DNA of 64,000 bases from assembly GCA_027493525.1 (NCBI GenBank), contig JAOSKN010000002.1, positions 186,001-250,000 of the forward strand, given 5' to 3'. Below are positions 9,931-20,283 of the stretch, one piece after another. Position numbers and translations under genes: made by a program. Position 1 is the first letter of the stretch, and each line of letters opens with the position of its first letter. This stretch comes from Planctomycetota bacterium. Its GTDB lineage: Bacteria > Planctomycetota > SZUA-567 > H5-PLA8. The notes beneath the pieces are model-generated. The model saw only the letters and a list, made by a program, of their open reading frames with translations. It was not told where the DNA came from and searched no databases.

Positions 9931-10086
9931 GGCAGTTCCCCCTGATACACGGCGGCCGAGCACGCGGAAGCGCCGCGCGGCGCCCCGTCCGGCCCCGCCC
10001 GGCGAACGGGGCGACAGACCTTTGGTGCATCGTCCAGGGGTTGAAGCGACTTGAGCGGAATGGCGAGCGCTGGCGCGCTTAGGCGG

Positions 10087-10590
10087 TCAGGCGTTGCGGC
10101 GCGGCCCAAAGACCACGAGCAGGACCAGCAGAAACCCGAAGACGGTGGGGAGAAAGAAGAAGACCAGATCGAAATCGATGCGCGGCTCCAGGACCGCGTC
10201 TCCCGGATCGCTGGGGTTGTAATGGACCTCGACCGCGCGCCCCACGGGATACTCCGCAACGATCCGCTGGACCCAGGCGCGCGCCAGGTGCTGGTCCGAG
10301 TAGGTGAAGAGACGCGCATGGCCCGTCCAGGCCAGGCCCCCGGCTTCGTACTGATAGGCAAGCTTCACCACGAACGAATCGCCGCGCGTGCCCGAGACGA
10401 CCTCGTAGCGGGATTCCACGATCCGACCTGGCGCGGTCTTCCAGAAGAAACTGTCGAGATAGCGGTAGGCAAGATACAGCGGGAAGGCCAGCAACCCTAG
10501 ACCCGCGGCGAGGACCGGCGCGAGATACCAGCGCAGGCGTTCCCGGAACCTCGAACGGCCTCGTGAGGCGGGTTGCGCCGTCTGGCCCAT
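10087..10590 (-). CDS. DUF3592 membrane protein
   Basis: 167 residues with two membrane segments (about 22-45 and 145-163) flanking a soluble beta-rich domain containing KTAPGRIVES, VKLAYQYEAGG and VEVHYNPSDPGDAVLEP. These are the usual DUF3592 features; the function of the family is unknown. The start lies 3 bases after the stop of the upstream vWA gene, so the two are surely co-transcribed. Confidence 0.85.
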   Translation of the reverse strand: MGQTAQPASRGRSRFRERLRWYLAPVLAAGLGLLAFPLYLAYRYLDSFFWKTAPGRIVESRYEVVSGTRGDSFVVKLAYQYEAGGLAWTGHARLFTYSDQHLARAWVQRIVAEYPVGRAVEVHYNPSDPGDAVLEPRIDFDLVFFFLPTVFGFLLVLLVVFGPRRNA

Positions 10591-10593
10591 GAT

Positions 10594-12980
10594 TCAGCCC
10601 CGCCGGAGCCAGGCGTCCACGGCAAGCGCGGCGAGCAGCAGGATCAGGATGGCGGTCCGGGGCACGGCCGGCCGGCGCTCTTCGCGCCAGACGGTCTCCG
10701 GCGCGAGCAGGCGCATGTCGAGTTCGTCCAGCAGCGCGAGCAGGTCTTCCTGATCCGGCTGGAGCACGCGGCTGGCGCCGCCCGCGGCGCGCGCGGCCGC
10801 CTGCAGGCCCTCCAAGTCCGGGCGGACCGAGCGGTCCTCCAGGGGGGAGCCTTCGGCGACGAGATGCGCGCGGTCTTCGCCGAAGGGGGCGTCGTCCCTG
10901 AGCGCGCGCGCGGCGATGAGGTATTCGCCGGCTTGTTCGAGCGGCGCGCCCACGGGTCCGGCGACGACGCGCTCGCGTCCGGGCGGCTCGCCGGGCGCCG
11001 CTTCGAGCCGGCCCAGTGGACGCCACTCCAGCGCCACCGGAGCCGCGCCGCCGCCGGTGAGCCGCGCCACCGCCGCTTCGACGCGGCAGCGCTCGAGCCC
11101 CGCCGGCATTCGCACCGCCACGCGCGCTTGCGGCGTCTCGCCGCGCTCCCAGCGCGTTCGCGCGAGGTACAGCCGCACCGGCGCGTCGAGCCGTCCCGGG
11201 TCGCCGGCCGCCCAGTCGGCGAGGCGCCGCCAGAACGCCTCGGCGCGTTCGAGGCCCTGCGCGCGGAGCGGATCCTGCGGCGCGGGCGTGAGCCAGCGCC
11301 AGCTCTCGCCGCAGGCCAGGAGCGCCACGCGCCCTTCGCCCACCTTACCCGTGCTCAGCAGCGGCGTCGCGCCGGCATGGAGCAGGACCTGCGTGCCGTC
11401 GCGGGGCAGCGCGAAGCCGCCCCACGCGCGCGAGGCGCCCCACGCCGTCCAAGGCTCGCCGCCCGTGCCGTCGTAGGCCCACGCGGTGGCTTCGTGCGCG
11501 CGTGCGGCCTCGGCGCCGGCCACGGCCTGGGGCGTTCCGGGGGCCTCCTCGGCGCCCAGCCCCTTGTATAGGAAGGTGTCGGCCAGAGGCGAGCCGCGCA
11601 GCCGCCGTTCGAGCGCGCCGGCCGGCTCGTTGACGATCCAGACGAGGCCGAGTTCGCCCTGTTGCAGCGCCATGCGGAGCCGCGCCTGGAGCGCTTCGGG
11701 CAGATGCGCCGGATCCGGTTCGGCCCAGACCAGCGTCCCCGCCCGCGCCGAGGCCGGCACGGACTCGTCGAGCCACCTGCGCAGCGCGGCTTCGACCGGC
11801 CAGCCCTGGGTCTCGGATCCGGTCGGGGCGCGGACGAAGTCGGCCACGATTTCGACGTGCGGCCCGCTCCAGCGCGAGAAGAGCTCCTTCAGCGCGCGGT
11901 AATCGTGGCCGAGCCGCGAGGCGGCGAAGACGACGCGGCGCCTCGGCGGGTCGATCTCCACGCCGGCATAGGCGACGTTGTTGGCGAGCCGCCGTTCGCC
12001 GGGCAGCGCATCGAGCGTGACGCGCAGGCGGTAGAAGCCCGCGCGCTTGGGCGTGAAGCGCAACCGTATCGCCGTCCACGCCGGCGAGGCGCGCAGGCGG
12101 TGGCGCAGGCGGTCGGCCTCGACGTACGCCGTCGCGCGCGGATCGCCCAGCGGTCCGAGGACCCAGAGTCGCGCGTCGGTGTCGGCGAGCGGGCCGTCGA
12201 GTCCCTTCGATCCGGGCAGCAGTTGCGCGCGCGCCTCGACGACGATCGGATCGCCCGCGCGCGGCGCGCCGTCCGCGCCGGAAGGGGCTTCGGACTCCGG
12301 GCGCGCCGTGGGTTGCTCCAGCGCCGCGTCGGGCGGCTGGGGGCGGTCTTCGCCCAAGGCGACGAAGAAGAGCGGCACGCCGCGCGCGCCCCATGCCGCA
12401 GCCGCCTCGGCGAGCGGCTGCCCCGCGTTGACCACGCCGTCGCTGAAGACCACGCCGGCGCCCGGGGGCGTGGCGCGCCTTCGAGGCCGTGCTCTTCCAG
12501 CGCGCGCGGGAGCGCCTCGGCCAGGGCCTCGCCCAGGGGGGAGACCCCGTCGCGCGGGTGGAAGGCCGCGTCGTCGGGATGCCGGGGTTCGAGCGCTTTG
12601 CCGGCATCGTACGGGAGGAGGTCCCAGCCGCGCGCGCGCGCCGTTTCCAGGAGCGCCTTGAGGATCGGGGCGCCCTGCTCGGCGCGCGAAGGGCCCTCAT
12701 CGAAGTCGCGCCGATCGAGGCTTTGCGTGGCGTCGGCAAGGACGACCAGCGGCTTGCGGATCTCGCGCGAGGCGCGGGTCAGCGTCTCGGGGCGCAGGAC
12801 AAGCAGGGCCGCGCAGGCCAGCGCGATCGCGCGCACGCCGATCGCGCAGAGGTTCGCCCAGAGCGGCCAGCTCTTGCGGGTGCGCCACGCCGCGGCGAGC
12901 GTCAGCAGGCCGAGCAGCGCGGCCGCCGCGGCGAGGGCCGCTTCGGGAAGCAGGGGCCGGTAGACGAGTTCGCTCGACAA
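10594..12980 (-). CDS. vWA-like membrane protein, frameshifted
   Basis: Two overlapping frames make one protein of about 795 residues. The N-terminal part (from 12980) has two membrane segments and the first half of a vWA-type domain starting PLVVLADATQSLD. At about 12463-12475, in a CCCCCGGG run, the frame breaks; the other frame continues with VVFSDGVVNAGQPLAEA and VPLFFVALGED, the second half of the same domain. A long beta-rich region and a final membrane helix (RTAILILLLAALAVDAW) follow. This resembles the BatA-like/glutamine-amidotransferase-like vWA proteins common in Planctomycetota. A single-base indel is the simplest explanation. Role unknown. Confidence 0.75.
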
Positions 12981-13081
12981 GAAGAATAGGTATTCCGCGT
13001 TCGTTCGTGGATCCGGTCCCCACCGCCGGGGTTCGGAGCCCGCATTATACTCGACGTTGGCGGGCGGGGGACGTTAGACGG

Positions 13082-14173
13082 TTACGCGCCGCAGGACTTC
13101 CGGACGACCAGGGTGGGCGCGAGAATCTTTCGCGGCGGCTTGGACGGCGCGCGCGGTTCGTCCAGCAGCCGGGTCAGCAGCCGCACGGCCTCCTGGCCCT
13201 TCTCCCGGAACGGATGGTGGATCGTGGTCAGTTCGGGGGCCAGATAGCGCGTGGGGATCTCGTCGTCGAAGCCGACGAGCGCGACGTCCTCGGGAACGCG
13301 CAGCCCGCGCGCCTGAAGGCCCTTCCAGAGCCCGTAGGCGGACGCATCGAGCGTGACGAAGAGCGCGCGCGGGAGCTTTTCGCGTGGCGCCTCGCGCGCG
13401 AAATCGCAGGCGATATCGAAGGTGTGCTGGCCGGACTTGCCGCCTTCGCGGAAAACGAAACGCTCCTGGAATGGCGCGCCGGCGTCCGCGAGGCCGCGCT
13501 TGAATCCGTTCAGCATCTCCAGAGTCTGCGGCGCGTCTGGAGAGGAAAGGTAGATCCCGAGATCCTTATAGCCCAGCTTGGCGAGGTGCTTCGCCGCCAG
13601 CCGCCCCCCGGCCGCGCTGTCCAGGCCCACGGATGGAAAATCGAAGCCGCGGGCGGAGAGCGAATGGATCGCCACGAACGGCAGGTTCCGCTCGGCGAGC
13701 CACGGCACGGTCTCGCGCTCGAATTCGTCGATCTTCGACGAGCTGAGCACCCAGAGCAGGCCGTCCACCATGCCCTGCTCGATCAACTCCATCGAACGCT
13801 GGATGCCCGCGGCGGACGCCGAGCCGAAGAGCAGCAGCGAGTAGGGGCTCTGCGTGTCTTCCAGTTCTTCCGTGACGCCGCGGCAGACGTTGGTGAAGAC
13901 GTAGTTGTGCAGCGCGAAGCCGTGCAGGTTGCCCACCATCGCGAGGCAATGGGTCTTGCCGGTGCGCAGCAGGCGCGCATGGTAGTTGTAGCGGTACCCG
14001 AGTTCGCGGGCCGCGTCGAGGACGCGCTGGCGCGTCGAGTCGCTGACCCAGCGGTCCTTCCCGCTGAGAATCAGGGAGACCGCCGCCTGCGATACGCCGG
14101 CTTCGCGCGCCACGTCGTTCATCGTCACGCGCGCCGAGCGCCTGGGAGTAGCTGGCGCGTTGCGTGGTTTCAT
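13082..14173 (-). CDS. LacI-family transcriptional regulator
   Basis: 363 residues. The N-terminal helix-turn-helix reads VTMNDVAREAGVSQAAVSLI, followed by the hinge helix RQRVLDAARELGYRYN, then a periplasmic-binding-protein-like sugar-sensing domain ending VALVGFDDEIPTRYLAPELT. Such regulators usually repress sugar-use genes until an inducer binds. It is followed by the vWA gene and preceded, on the same strand, by two secreted beta-helix genes, the likeliest targets along with itself. Confidence 0.93.
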   Translation of the reverse strand: MKPRNAPATPRRSARVTMNDVAREAGVSQAAVSLILSGKDRWVSDSTRQRVLDAARELGYRYNYHARLLRTGKTHCLAMVGNLHGFALHNYVFTNVCRGVTEELEDTQSPYSLLLFGSASAAGIQRSMELIEQGMVDGLLWVLSSSKIDEFERETVPWLAERNLPFVAIHSLSARGFDFPSVGLDSAAGGRLAAKHLAKLGYKDLGIYLSSPDAPQTLEMLNGFKRGLADAGAPFQERFVFREGGKSGQHTFDIACDFAREAPREKLPRALFVTLDASAYGLWKGLQARGLRVPEDVALVGFDDEIPTRYLAPELTTIHHPFREKGQEAVRLLTRLLDEPRAPSKPPRKILAPTLVVRKSCGA

Positions 14174-14230
14174 GGACGATCCCTGGCGCCTGGTTTCCGG
14201 TTTTGGACTGCCACCGCTTGAGGTGGCCGC

Positions 14231-14250
14231 ATTTTACAGCGCTTTTTCCG
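14231..14250. promoter_or_regulatory. Candidate LacI-type operator
   Basis: An imperfect dyad centred on AGCGCT (TTTTACAGCGCTTTTT) lies about 60 bases upstream of the lacI-type start. A central CG inside a dyad is typical of LacI-family operators, so autoregulation is possible. The arms match only partly, so the call is tentative. Confidence 0.25.
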
Positions 14251-14266
14251 ATACCGATCGCAAACT

Positions 14267-14287
14267 ACCGTTCACCGTTCACGGTTC
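14267..14287. repeat. Heptanucleotide tandem repeat (ACCGTTC)2 + ACGGTTC
   Basis: Three consecutive 7-mers, the third with one mismatch, overlap the stop codon of the beta-helix gene that ends at 14279. Two other 7-bp-period arrays occur at 32978 and 51065. Confidence 0.6.
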
Positions 14288-15889
14288 TTCAAATGCTCCC
14301 ACATCCGGTCCCTTGCCGGCGTAATCGAGCGTCAGCGGCGCGCCGGCCTCCCAGGCCAGTTCGGCGTCGAGGGTGAGGGTATTCTTCGCGTAATCGACCT
14401 GCACCAGCTTCGCCTTGATCCCGGCCACGCGGATGACGTCGGGCTCCACGATGCCGAAGCCGTCGCAGAAGAAGCGCGCGTCGGCGACCTGGATCGTGCG
14501 GCCCGCGCCTTTCTCGACGGCGGTGGTGAGCGGCCCGCCGGCGTCGAGGCACGGGCTGCCGGGCTTGAGGCGGAAGTCGCCCCGATCGGGGTCCACGAAC
14601 AGGGGATCGGCCTCGATGTTGCGCGCGAAGGCGCTCGCGTAGCGTTCCTCGTAGGCCTTCAGGACGTCGCTGTTGGGCAGCGGCGGCTTCTCGCGGTCGG
14701 CATCCAGCCAGTAGAAGAGCTTGTCGCCCGGCTGCCCGCCGCCGAAGCAGTTGTTGAAGAAGCTCGCGACGGCCGGCGTCGCGTCCCAGTCGAAGGACAC
14801 CTGGACGGTGGGGGCGATCTTGTCCGTGCCTTTGCCCGTGCCGTTGCGGAAGAGAATGTTGTTCACGAGCGCCTGGTCGCCGTAGGGGCGCTTCGAGTCG
14901 TTGATATTGGTCGCGAACACGATCCCGTAGGCGATCGTCTCGCCCAGCTTCTTGGGCTCGGCGACTTTGTGCCCCGCGGCGTCGGCCTCGCCGATCAGGC
15001 GGTCGTTGAGTTCCGAATTGCCGCAGTCGGCGACGACGTTGTGATAGAAGCGGTTGCCCGAGTTGTACCAGGCCTCGGGGGTCTTGGCGCGGCCCAGGTA
15101 GTGGGCGAAGTTCATCCCGGTGCGCGTGCGCCAGAAGACGTTGCGCCGCAGGATCGAGTCGTTGCCCGCGTACTGGATGCTGGAAGCCGGGGAGAACTCG
15201 AAGCGGTTCTTCTCGATCAGGTTGTACCGCGATACCTGCGCGGGCTCGGCGCGCTCGCTGAAAACCTCCATGCACTTCCATTCCCGGTTGAGCAGGCGGT
15301 TGCCGCGGATCGCCGAACGCTGCACGGCGATGAGGACCAGGCCGGTGTGCGAGGCGTCGCCGAAAAAGTTGTTCTCGACGCGATGGTGCTGCCCTTTCCA
15401 GATCGCCAGCAGGTCGTTGCCGCCGGTGACGCGGTTGTTCGTGAAGACGATCCCGTCGCCGCAGGAACGGAAGCGGCAGCCTTCCCAGCTCCCTTGCGAG
15501 GAATCCTCGAAGTTGCAGTCGTTCACCGTGATGTGGCGCGAGCCTTCGGAGACGATGAAGCGCTGCACCTTCTGGGCCGCGATGCCTTCAATGACGACGA
15601 AGGCCTTGTTTTCGAGCTGCACCGCGCCGTTCAGCTTCTCGCCGGTGAAGAGCGCCTTGTGCCGGTTGGCCGCCTTGTAGACCAGCGGCTTGTCGGGTTC
15701 GCCGGAGTGCCGCGGCGCGATGGGTGTTGTGTAGTTGCCGTCGGCGAGCACCACCGTGTCGCCGGCCGCCGCTTGGGCGTTGACCTCCGCGAGGGTCTCG
15801 GGATCGGCGTTGAGTTCCGCGCTGCCGGCGGGGCAAGCGTGGAGGCCAGCCAGGAAAGCGCCCGCGAGAATCAGGAGCAAGGTCCGCAT
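14279..15889 (-). CDS. Secreted right-handed parallel beta-helix protein (pectate/chondroitinase-B-like)
   Basis: 536 residues. A signal peptide (MRTLLLILAGAFLAGLHACPAGSA) is followed by the start typical of parallel beta-helix lyases: AAAGDTVVLADGNYTTPIAP, then many NxF/NxV turns such as VFTNNRVTGG, VENNFFG, IRGNRLL and LRRNVFWRTRTG. The C-terminus has DPLFVDPDRGDFRLKPGSP and CLDAGGP, common in secreted beta-helix proteins of Planctomycetota. The fold suggests a polysaccharide lyase or hydrolase of the PL6 or related type; catalytic residues cannot be assigned by eye. A paralogue lies immediately upstream (31-bp gap), probably in the same transcript. Confidence 0.82.
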   Translation of the reverse strand: MRTLLLILAGAFLAGLHACPAGSAELNADPETLAEVNAQAAAGDTVVLADGNYTTPIAPRHSGEPDKPLVYKAANRHKALFTGEKLNGAVQLENKAFVVIEGIAAQKVQRFIVSEGSRHITVNDCNFEDSSQGSWEGCRFRSCGDGIVFTNNRVTGGNDLLAIWKGQHHRVENNFFGDASHTGLVLIAVQRSAIRGNRLLNREWKCMEVFSERAEPAQVSRYNLIEKNRFEFSPASSIQYAGNDSILRRNVFWRTRTGMNFAHYLGRAKTPEAWYNSGNRFYHNVVADCGNSELNDRLIGEADAAGHKVAEPKKLGETIAYGIVFATNINDSKRPYGDQALVNNILFRNGTGKGTDKIAPTVQVSFDWDATPAVASFFNNCFGGGQPGDKLFYWLDADREKPPLPNSDVLKAYEERYASAFARNIEADPLFVDPDRGDFRLKPGSPCLDAGGPLTTAVEKGAGRTIQVADARFFCDGFGIVEPDVIRVAGIKAKLVQVDYAKNTLTLDAELAWEAGAPLTLDYAGKGPDVGAFEEP

Positions 15890-15920
15890 GGTCGTATTCC
15901 TTTGAAGGAGTTCCAGAGGC

Positions 15921-17612
15921 TTACTGCGCCGGAGGCGCCGGCGCGGCGGGGGCTTCCGGGCCGCCGTGCTCGTACGCGCCCAGGTCCGGCGCCTGGCCGG
16001 AGAAGGCCAGGCTCACGCCTTGCCCGTCTTTCCAAGCAGCGGGTTCCTTGAGCGTGAGCGTCTGCTTCGCGAAGTCCACCTTGACGATCTGTACCGGACG
16101 GTCGGCGCCTTCGAACTGGATCTCGTCGCCGGCCAGGCCTTCGATGCCGTAGCCGTCGCAGAACCAGCCGGCGTCCACGACGGTGAGTTCGACGCCCTGG
16201 CCGTCGCCCTTGGCGCGGGTCAGGAAGGCGCCCGCGTCGATGGCCGGGCTGCCGGACTTGAGGTGGAAGTCGCGCTTCTCGCCGTCCACGAACTGCGGGT
16301 CGGCCTCGAGCGTCTCCTTGAGCGCGTCCGGGAATTGCGACTGCCAGGCGGCCACGTCCTGCGCGGGCGGGTTGGACTTCGCCTGCCGGCTGCCCTGCAC
16401 GATCAGGTACTTCTCGCCCTTGGCCGTGTTGAAGAGGAGGTTCCGCTCGAAGAGGAAGCCGCTCGGCGCGCCGAACCAGAATTGGATGGGCTTGCCGTCG
16501 AGTTCCTTGTACCACTCCCAGCGGGTGTCGTTGCGCTGGAAGCGCGTGCCCAGCGAGACGTTGTTCTTCAGCACGTTGTCCTCGAAGCGGTACTTGGGGT
16601 CGTCGCGCCGGCCGGCGAGAATCATCCCCGCGAAGTGGTTCTTGTAGAACGTATTGTGGCAGACGCGGTTCCCGGCGTTGTGCAGCGCCTCCTGCGGGTA
16701 GAGGGTCAGGTCCAGCGCGGGGCCGATGCAGTCGTAGAAGACGTTGCGCCGGATCAGCCCGTCCTGCCCGGCGTACTGGATCCCCGCGAAGGGCGAGTGG
16801 TCGCCGCTGGACGCGGTGTGCGCGAAGACGTTGAGTTCGATCAGGTTGTGCTTGGTGCAGTTGTTCTCGGTGAACTCGTGGTCGAAGCCGACGTGTTCGC
16901 AGTCGAAGACCTCGCCGATCTTCTGGATCTCGTTGTGCAGGTAGTTGCGGCGGATCGCGTTGAAGTTGCCGCCTTTGATCGTCCAGAGCACGTGCTTGGC
17001 CTTCAGGAAGACGTTGCCTTCGACGAGGTTCCGGTCGGACTTAACCAGCGCCAGATTATCCTGATTTGTGTCGTCGATGGTGTTCCCAACGATGCGGTTA
17101 TCGTGCGCCTGCTGGAAGAAGAGGCCCGTTTTACTGCTCCCGCCCGGGCTGTGCGCCTGCCGGAAGACGTTGTTCTTTAGCAGGAGGCGCTGGGAACGGA
17201 CCGCGTGCAGCCAGCCGGCGACCTTCTCGACATGCAGGCCCTCCAGCGCGATGTAACTGCGGTCGGTGAGTTGCACCGCCGGAAAGAGTTTCTCGCCCGT
17301 GATGAGCGGGATTTCCTTTTCGTAGGCTTTGAACGTGATGTACTTCCCGGCCTGCCCGGAGTTCGCGGGGGCCAGGGCTTCCTTATAGGTCCCTTCGCGC
17401 AGGATTACGGTCTGCCCGGCCGTGGCCGCCTGGGCCGCCGCATTGAGGCTGTTGTAGGCCTGTTCCTTGCCGCCCCCGGCTTTGCGCGTCGCGGGGTCGT
17501 AGGTAGAGGTGGAAGCCTCGCCCAAGGTCAGGTCCACAAAGAGCGTCTCGCCGGCGCGCGCCGCGGTCGCAAGTACAAGCAGCAGGCACCAAGCTAGGCT
17601 GCGGGTCGTCAT
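15921..17612 (-). CDS. Secreted right-handed parallel beta-helix protein, paralogue
   Basis: 563 residues from the chosen start MTTRSLAW, which has AAAGGA at good distance and begins a clear signal peptide ending ATAARA. The beta-helix starts with AAQAATAGQTVILREGTYKE, with repeated coils such as LLKNNVFRQAHSPGG, IVGNTIDDT and IRRNYLHNEI. It ends with DPQFVDGEKRDFHLKSGSPA and FCDGYGIEG, as in its downstream paralogue. Together they look like two enzymes or binders for related glycans, co-transcribed leftward. Substrate unknown. Confidence 0.82.
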   Translation of the reverse strand: MTTRSLAWCLLLVLATAARAGETLFVDLTLGEASTSTYDPATRKAGGGKEQAYNSLNAAAQAATAGQTVILREGTYKEALAPANSGQAGKYITFKAYEKEIPLITGEKLFPAVQLTDRSYIALEGLHVEKVAGWLHAVRSQRLLLKNNVFRQAHSPGGSSKTGLFFQQAHDNRIVGNTIDDTNQDNLALVKSDRNLVEGNVFLKAKHVLWTIKGGNFNAIRRNYLHNEIQKIGEVFDCEHVGFDHEFTENNCTKHNLIELNVFAHTASSGDHSPFAGIQYAGQDGLIRRNVFYDCIGPALDLTLYPQEALHNAGNRVCHNTFYKNHFAGMILAGRRDDPKYRFEDNVLKNNVSLGTRFQRNDTRWEWYKELDGKPIQFWFGAPSGFLFERNLLFNTAKGEKYLIVQGSRQAKSNPPAQDVAAWQSQFPDALKETLEADPQFVDGEKRDFHLKSGSPAIDAGAFLTRAKGDGQGVELTVVDAGWFCDGYGIEGLAGDEIQFEGADRPVQIVKVDFAKQTLTLKEPAAWKDGQGVSLAFSGQAPDLGAYEHGGPEAPAAPAPPAQ

Positions 17613-17659
17613 CGCGCGGTTCCTTTCGGTTCGGCCCACTGGATATTAATCGTATTACA

Positions 17660-17671
17660 TCATTCGAATGA
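17660..17671. promoter_or_regulatory. Perfect 12-bp palindrome upstream of beta-helix operon
   Basis: TCATTCGAATGA is a perfect dyad 47 bases upstream of the beta-helix start, in an AT-rich 158-bp gap that otherwise holds no gene. Its central CG fits a LacI-type operator, and a LacI gene lies at the end of this gene run. The link to that regulator is inference. Confidence 0.4.
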
Positions 17672-17770
17672 AAAATACACCGACAGAGGCGCGCACTAAG
17701 GAATAAGACGAGAACAATCGCATAACTATTTAAGGTGCAGGGGAATATATTTTTGAGTGCGCTACAAGCC

Positions 17771-18724
17771 TCATGCCGGAGGATCCCATTTTACGTCCTT
17801 CTGCGAGGCGGCCAGCGGGGCTGCGAGCGAGAGCCGCCACGGCGCCGCCGGCTGGCCTTCTCGGGTCGCGCGGCGGTAGCGGTCGGGCGTGCAGCCGTAA
17901 TGCCGCGCGAAACAGCGGTGCAGGTGGCTGGCGTCGGTGAAGCCCCAAGCCCGCGCGATGGATTTCAGCGGTTCGGGGGTGCGGAGCAGGTCGGCGGCGG
18001 CGCCGCTGAGCCGGTAGCGCAGCGCAAACTTGGCGAAGCTGAGGCCCATCAGCTCGCGGAAAACCTCATCGAAGCGGTTTCGCGAAAGCCCGCAGGCGCG
18101 CGAGGCGCGGGCCGAGGAGACGTGGTTGCGCGACTCGAAGACCATCTGCACGGCCTGGTTGATCCGGGCGTAGAAAGGTGCGGGGGCTTCGCGCCGCGCC
18201 GGCGCGCGGGCGAATTCCTGGAGTCTCAGGAGCAGCTCGACGAGCTTGAGGCGCAGCCAGACGGCGCGGCGGGGCTCCTGCCGCGCGAAGGCTTCGGCAA
18301 AGGCGCGCGCCCGAGCGGCGATTTCGGCGCGGGCATCGGGGGGCACGCGGGGCCGCTGCTTCGGCGGAAGGGTGAAGGGCGCGAGCCAGTTGACCTCGGG
18401 CGCCTCGTCGAAGCGCAGTTCCACGAGCATCTGCGGCTGGATCACCAGGACGAGGACCTCGCAGGGCGCGTCGAGCACCGCGTAGCCGTGGGGCTCCCAC
18501 ATCCCGCAGAACCAGGTTTCGCCGGGCTCGAGCGCCGCGCGGTAGTCGTCGTATTGCCGTTGCATCGTGCCGCGCAGCACCACGCCCAGTTCCAGTTCGA
18601 AGTGCATGTCGAAGAGCGTTTCCTGCGGCCGCGGGTGCATGGAAAGCGAGCCCTGCATGGGCCGGGCGGGGGAGAGGTCGAAGGAGACGCGGCGGATCTT
18701 CGCGGGCAGCGCGCGGCGCTTCAT
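17771..18724 (-). CDS. AraC-family transcriptional regulator
   Basis: 317 residues from the start at 18724, which is preceded by GGGAGGT. The N-terminal 150 residues look like a cupin sensor (FDMHFELELGVVLRG, AALEPGETWFCG). The C-terminal AraC double helix-turn-helix includes ARASRACGLSRNRFDEVFRE and ARAWGFTDASHLHRCFARHY. It is divergent from the five-gene sugar operon beginning with the GH4 gene, with 158 bp between starts, so it most likely activates that operon in response to its sugar. Confidence 0.93.
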   Translation of the reverse strand: MKRRALPAKIRRVSFDLSPARPMQGSLSMHPRPQETLFDMHFELELGVVLRGTMQRQYDDYRAALEPGETWFCGMWEPHGYAVLDAPCEVLVLVIQPQMLVELRFDEAPEVNWLAPFTLPPKQRPRVPPDARAEIAARARAFAEAFARQEPRRAVWLRLKLVELLLRLQEFARAPARREAPAPFYARINQAVQMVFESRNHVSSARASRACGLSRNRFDEVFRELMGLSFAKFALRYRLSGAAADLLRTPEPLKSIARAWGFTDASHLHRCFARHYGCTPDRYRRATREGQPAAPWRLSLAAPLAASQKDVKWDPPA

Positions 18725-18882
18725 GATTACCTCCCGACTGGGCAAATGTACAACTTAATCCCAGGGTCCTTACAAGCCTAAGCCCTTGTGGCGCACAGGG
18801 CAATGGGGCTAGGTTGTCCCAGGCGGCCGGGACGCGGGTTTCGGCGCCGGTCCAGAGAAATATACAAGCAAGGAGACGGGCC

Positions 18883-20283
18883 ATGAACGAGCGGGTCGTC
18901 CTGATTGGAGCGGGCAGCGCGGTCTTCACGCGGGGGCTCGTGCTGGACATGCTGCGGCGCGAGTGGGACCTGGACCTGGCGCTGGTGGACACCGACCCCG
19001 AGGCGCTGAAGGTCGCCGAAGGGCTGGCGCGCAAGCTGATCGAGGCGCTGGGCGCCAAAAACGTGCGCCTGCGCGCGGAGACCGACCGGCGCAAGGTCCT
19101 GAAAGGCGCCACGGTCGTGATCTGCACCGTCGGCGTGGGCGGCCGGCGCGCCTGGGAGCAGGACGTGCTGATCCCGCGCAAGTTCGGCGTGTTCCAACCC
19201 GTCGGCGACAGCGTGATGCCCGGCGGGACCTCGCGCGCGCTGCGCATGATCCCCGCGATGGCCGAAGTCGCCCGCGACGTGCTGGACCTCGCCCCCAACG
19301 CGCTCTTCTTCAACTACGGCAACCCGATGGCCTGCGTCTGCCATGGCGTGCGCATGGCCACCGGCGCGGAGGTCGTGGGCCTCTGCCACGGCGTCTTCCA
19401 CGTCGCCGCTTACCTCGCCAAGGCCCTGGGCGTCTCGCGCGAATCCCTGCGCTACACCGCCGTGGGCATCAACCACCTGACCTGGTTCACCGAAGTCTTC
19501 AGCGGCGGCGCCGACGCGATGCCCGCGCTGCGCCGGATCGCGCGGCAGCGCCTGGGCAGGCCGCTGGACCGTGATGGCCTGGGCACGCGCTTCGAGGAAG
19601 CCGGCACGGCGAAGGACGGCGAAACCCCAGCTCAGGACAACCCTTTCAGTTGGGAACTCTTCGACCTCTTCGGCGCTTTCCCCGCAGTGCTCGACCGGCA
19701 CGTCTGCGAGTTCTTCCCGCAGTTCTTCGCCGACGGGCGCTACTACGGCAAGACGCTGGGCGTGGACACGTACAGCGTCGAGCAGACCGTCGCGCACGGC
19801 GACAAGCGCTACGCGGAGATGAAAGCCGACGCGCTGGGCGAGCAGCCGCTCTCCGGAGAGTACCTCAAGCGCTGCGGCGGCGAGCACGAGCAGGTTACGG
19901 ATATCGTCGAGAGCATCCGCCACAACGATGGCGCGGTGTATTCGGCCAACCTGCCCAACCGCGGACAGGTTCCGAACCTGCCGGCTGGCGCGATCGTCGA
20001 GAGCCCCGCTATCGCTGACGGCGGGCGGCTGAAGCCGCTTCAGCAGGCGCCGCTCCCGGCGGCCCTCGCCGGCACGCTGGCCACGCGCTTCCAGTGGGTC
20101 GAGACGGTCGCCGAGGCCGCGCTGGAGGGAAGCCGCGAGAAGTTCATCCAGGCCCTGGTCCTGGACGGTTCGGTGCGCGAGTTCGACCTCGCCGCCAAAC
20201 TCGCCGACGCGCTTCTGGAGGCCCAGCGGCCGTACCTGCCGCGCTTCTTCGGAAAGGAGCAGGCATGTCCCGCGACCGCTTGA
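18883..20283 (+). CDS. Glycoside hydrolase family 4 enzyme
   Basis: 466 residues. GH4 enzymes use NAD+ and a divalent metal, oxidising C3 of the sugar before eliminating the aglycone. The Rossmann loop is [12 protein letters not shown] at the N-terminus; NYGNPMA (144-150) and CHGVFH with Cys168, plus GINHLTW with His198, match the nucleotide- and metal-binding residues. The start has AAGGAGA before it. No signal peptide is seen, so it acts inside the cell. Family members include alpha-glucosidases, galactosidases and galacturonidases; the specificity here is unknown. The Rieske gene overlaps its end by 19 bases. Confidence 0.92.
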   Translation: MNERVVLIGAGSAVFTRGLVLDMLRREWDLDLALVDTDPEALKVAEGLARKLIEALGAKNVRLRAETDRRKVLKGATVVICTVGVGGRRAWEQDVLIPRKFGVFQPVGDSVMPGGTSRALRMIPAMAEVARDVLDLAPNALFFNYGNPMACVCHGVRMATGAEVVGLCHGVFHVAAYLAKALGVSRESLRYTAVGINHLTWFTEVFSGGADAMPALRRIARQRLGRPLDRDGLGTRFEEAGTAKDGETPAQDNPFSWELFDLFGAFPAVLDRHVCEFFPQFFADGRYYGKTLGVDTYSVEQTVAHGDKRYAEMKADALGEQPLSGEYLKRCGGEHEQVTDIVESIRHNDGAVYSANLPNRGQVPNLPAGAIVESPAIADGGRLKPLQQAPLPAALAGTLATRFQWVETVAEAALEGSREKFIQALVLDGSVREFDLAAKLADALLEAQRPYLPRFFGKEQACPATA

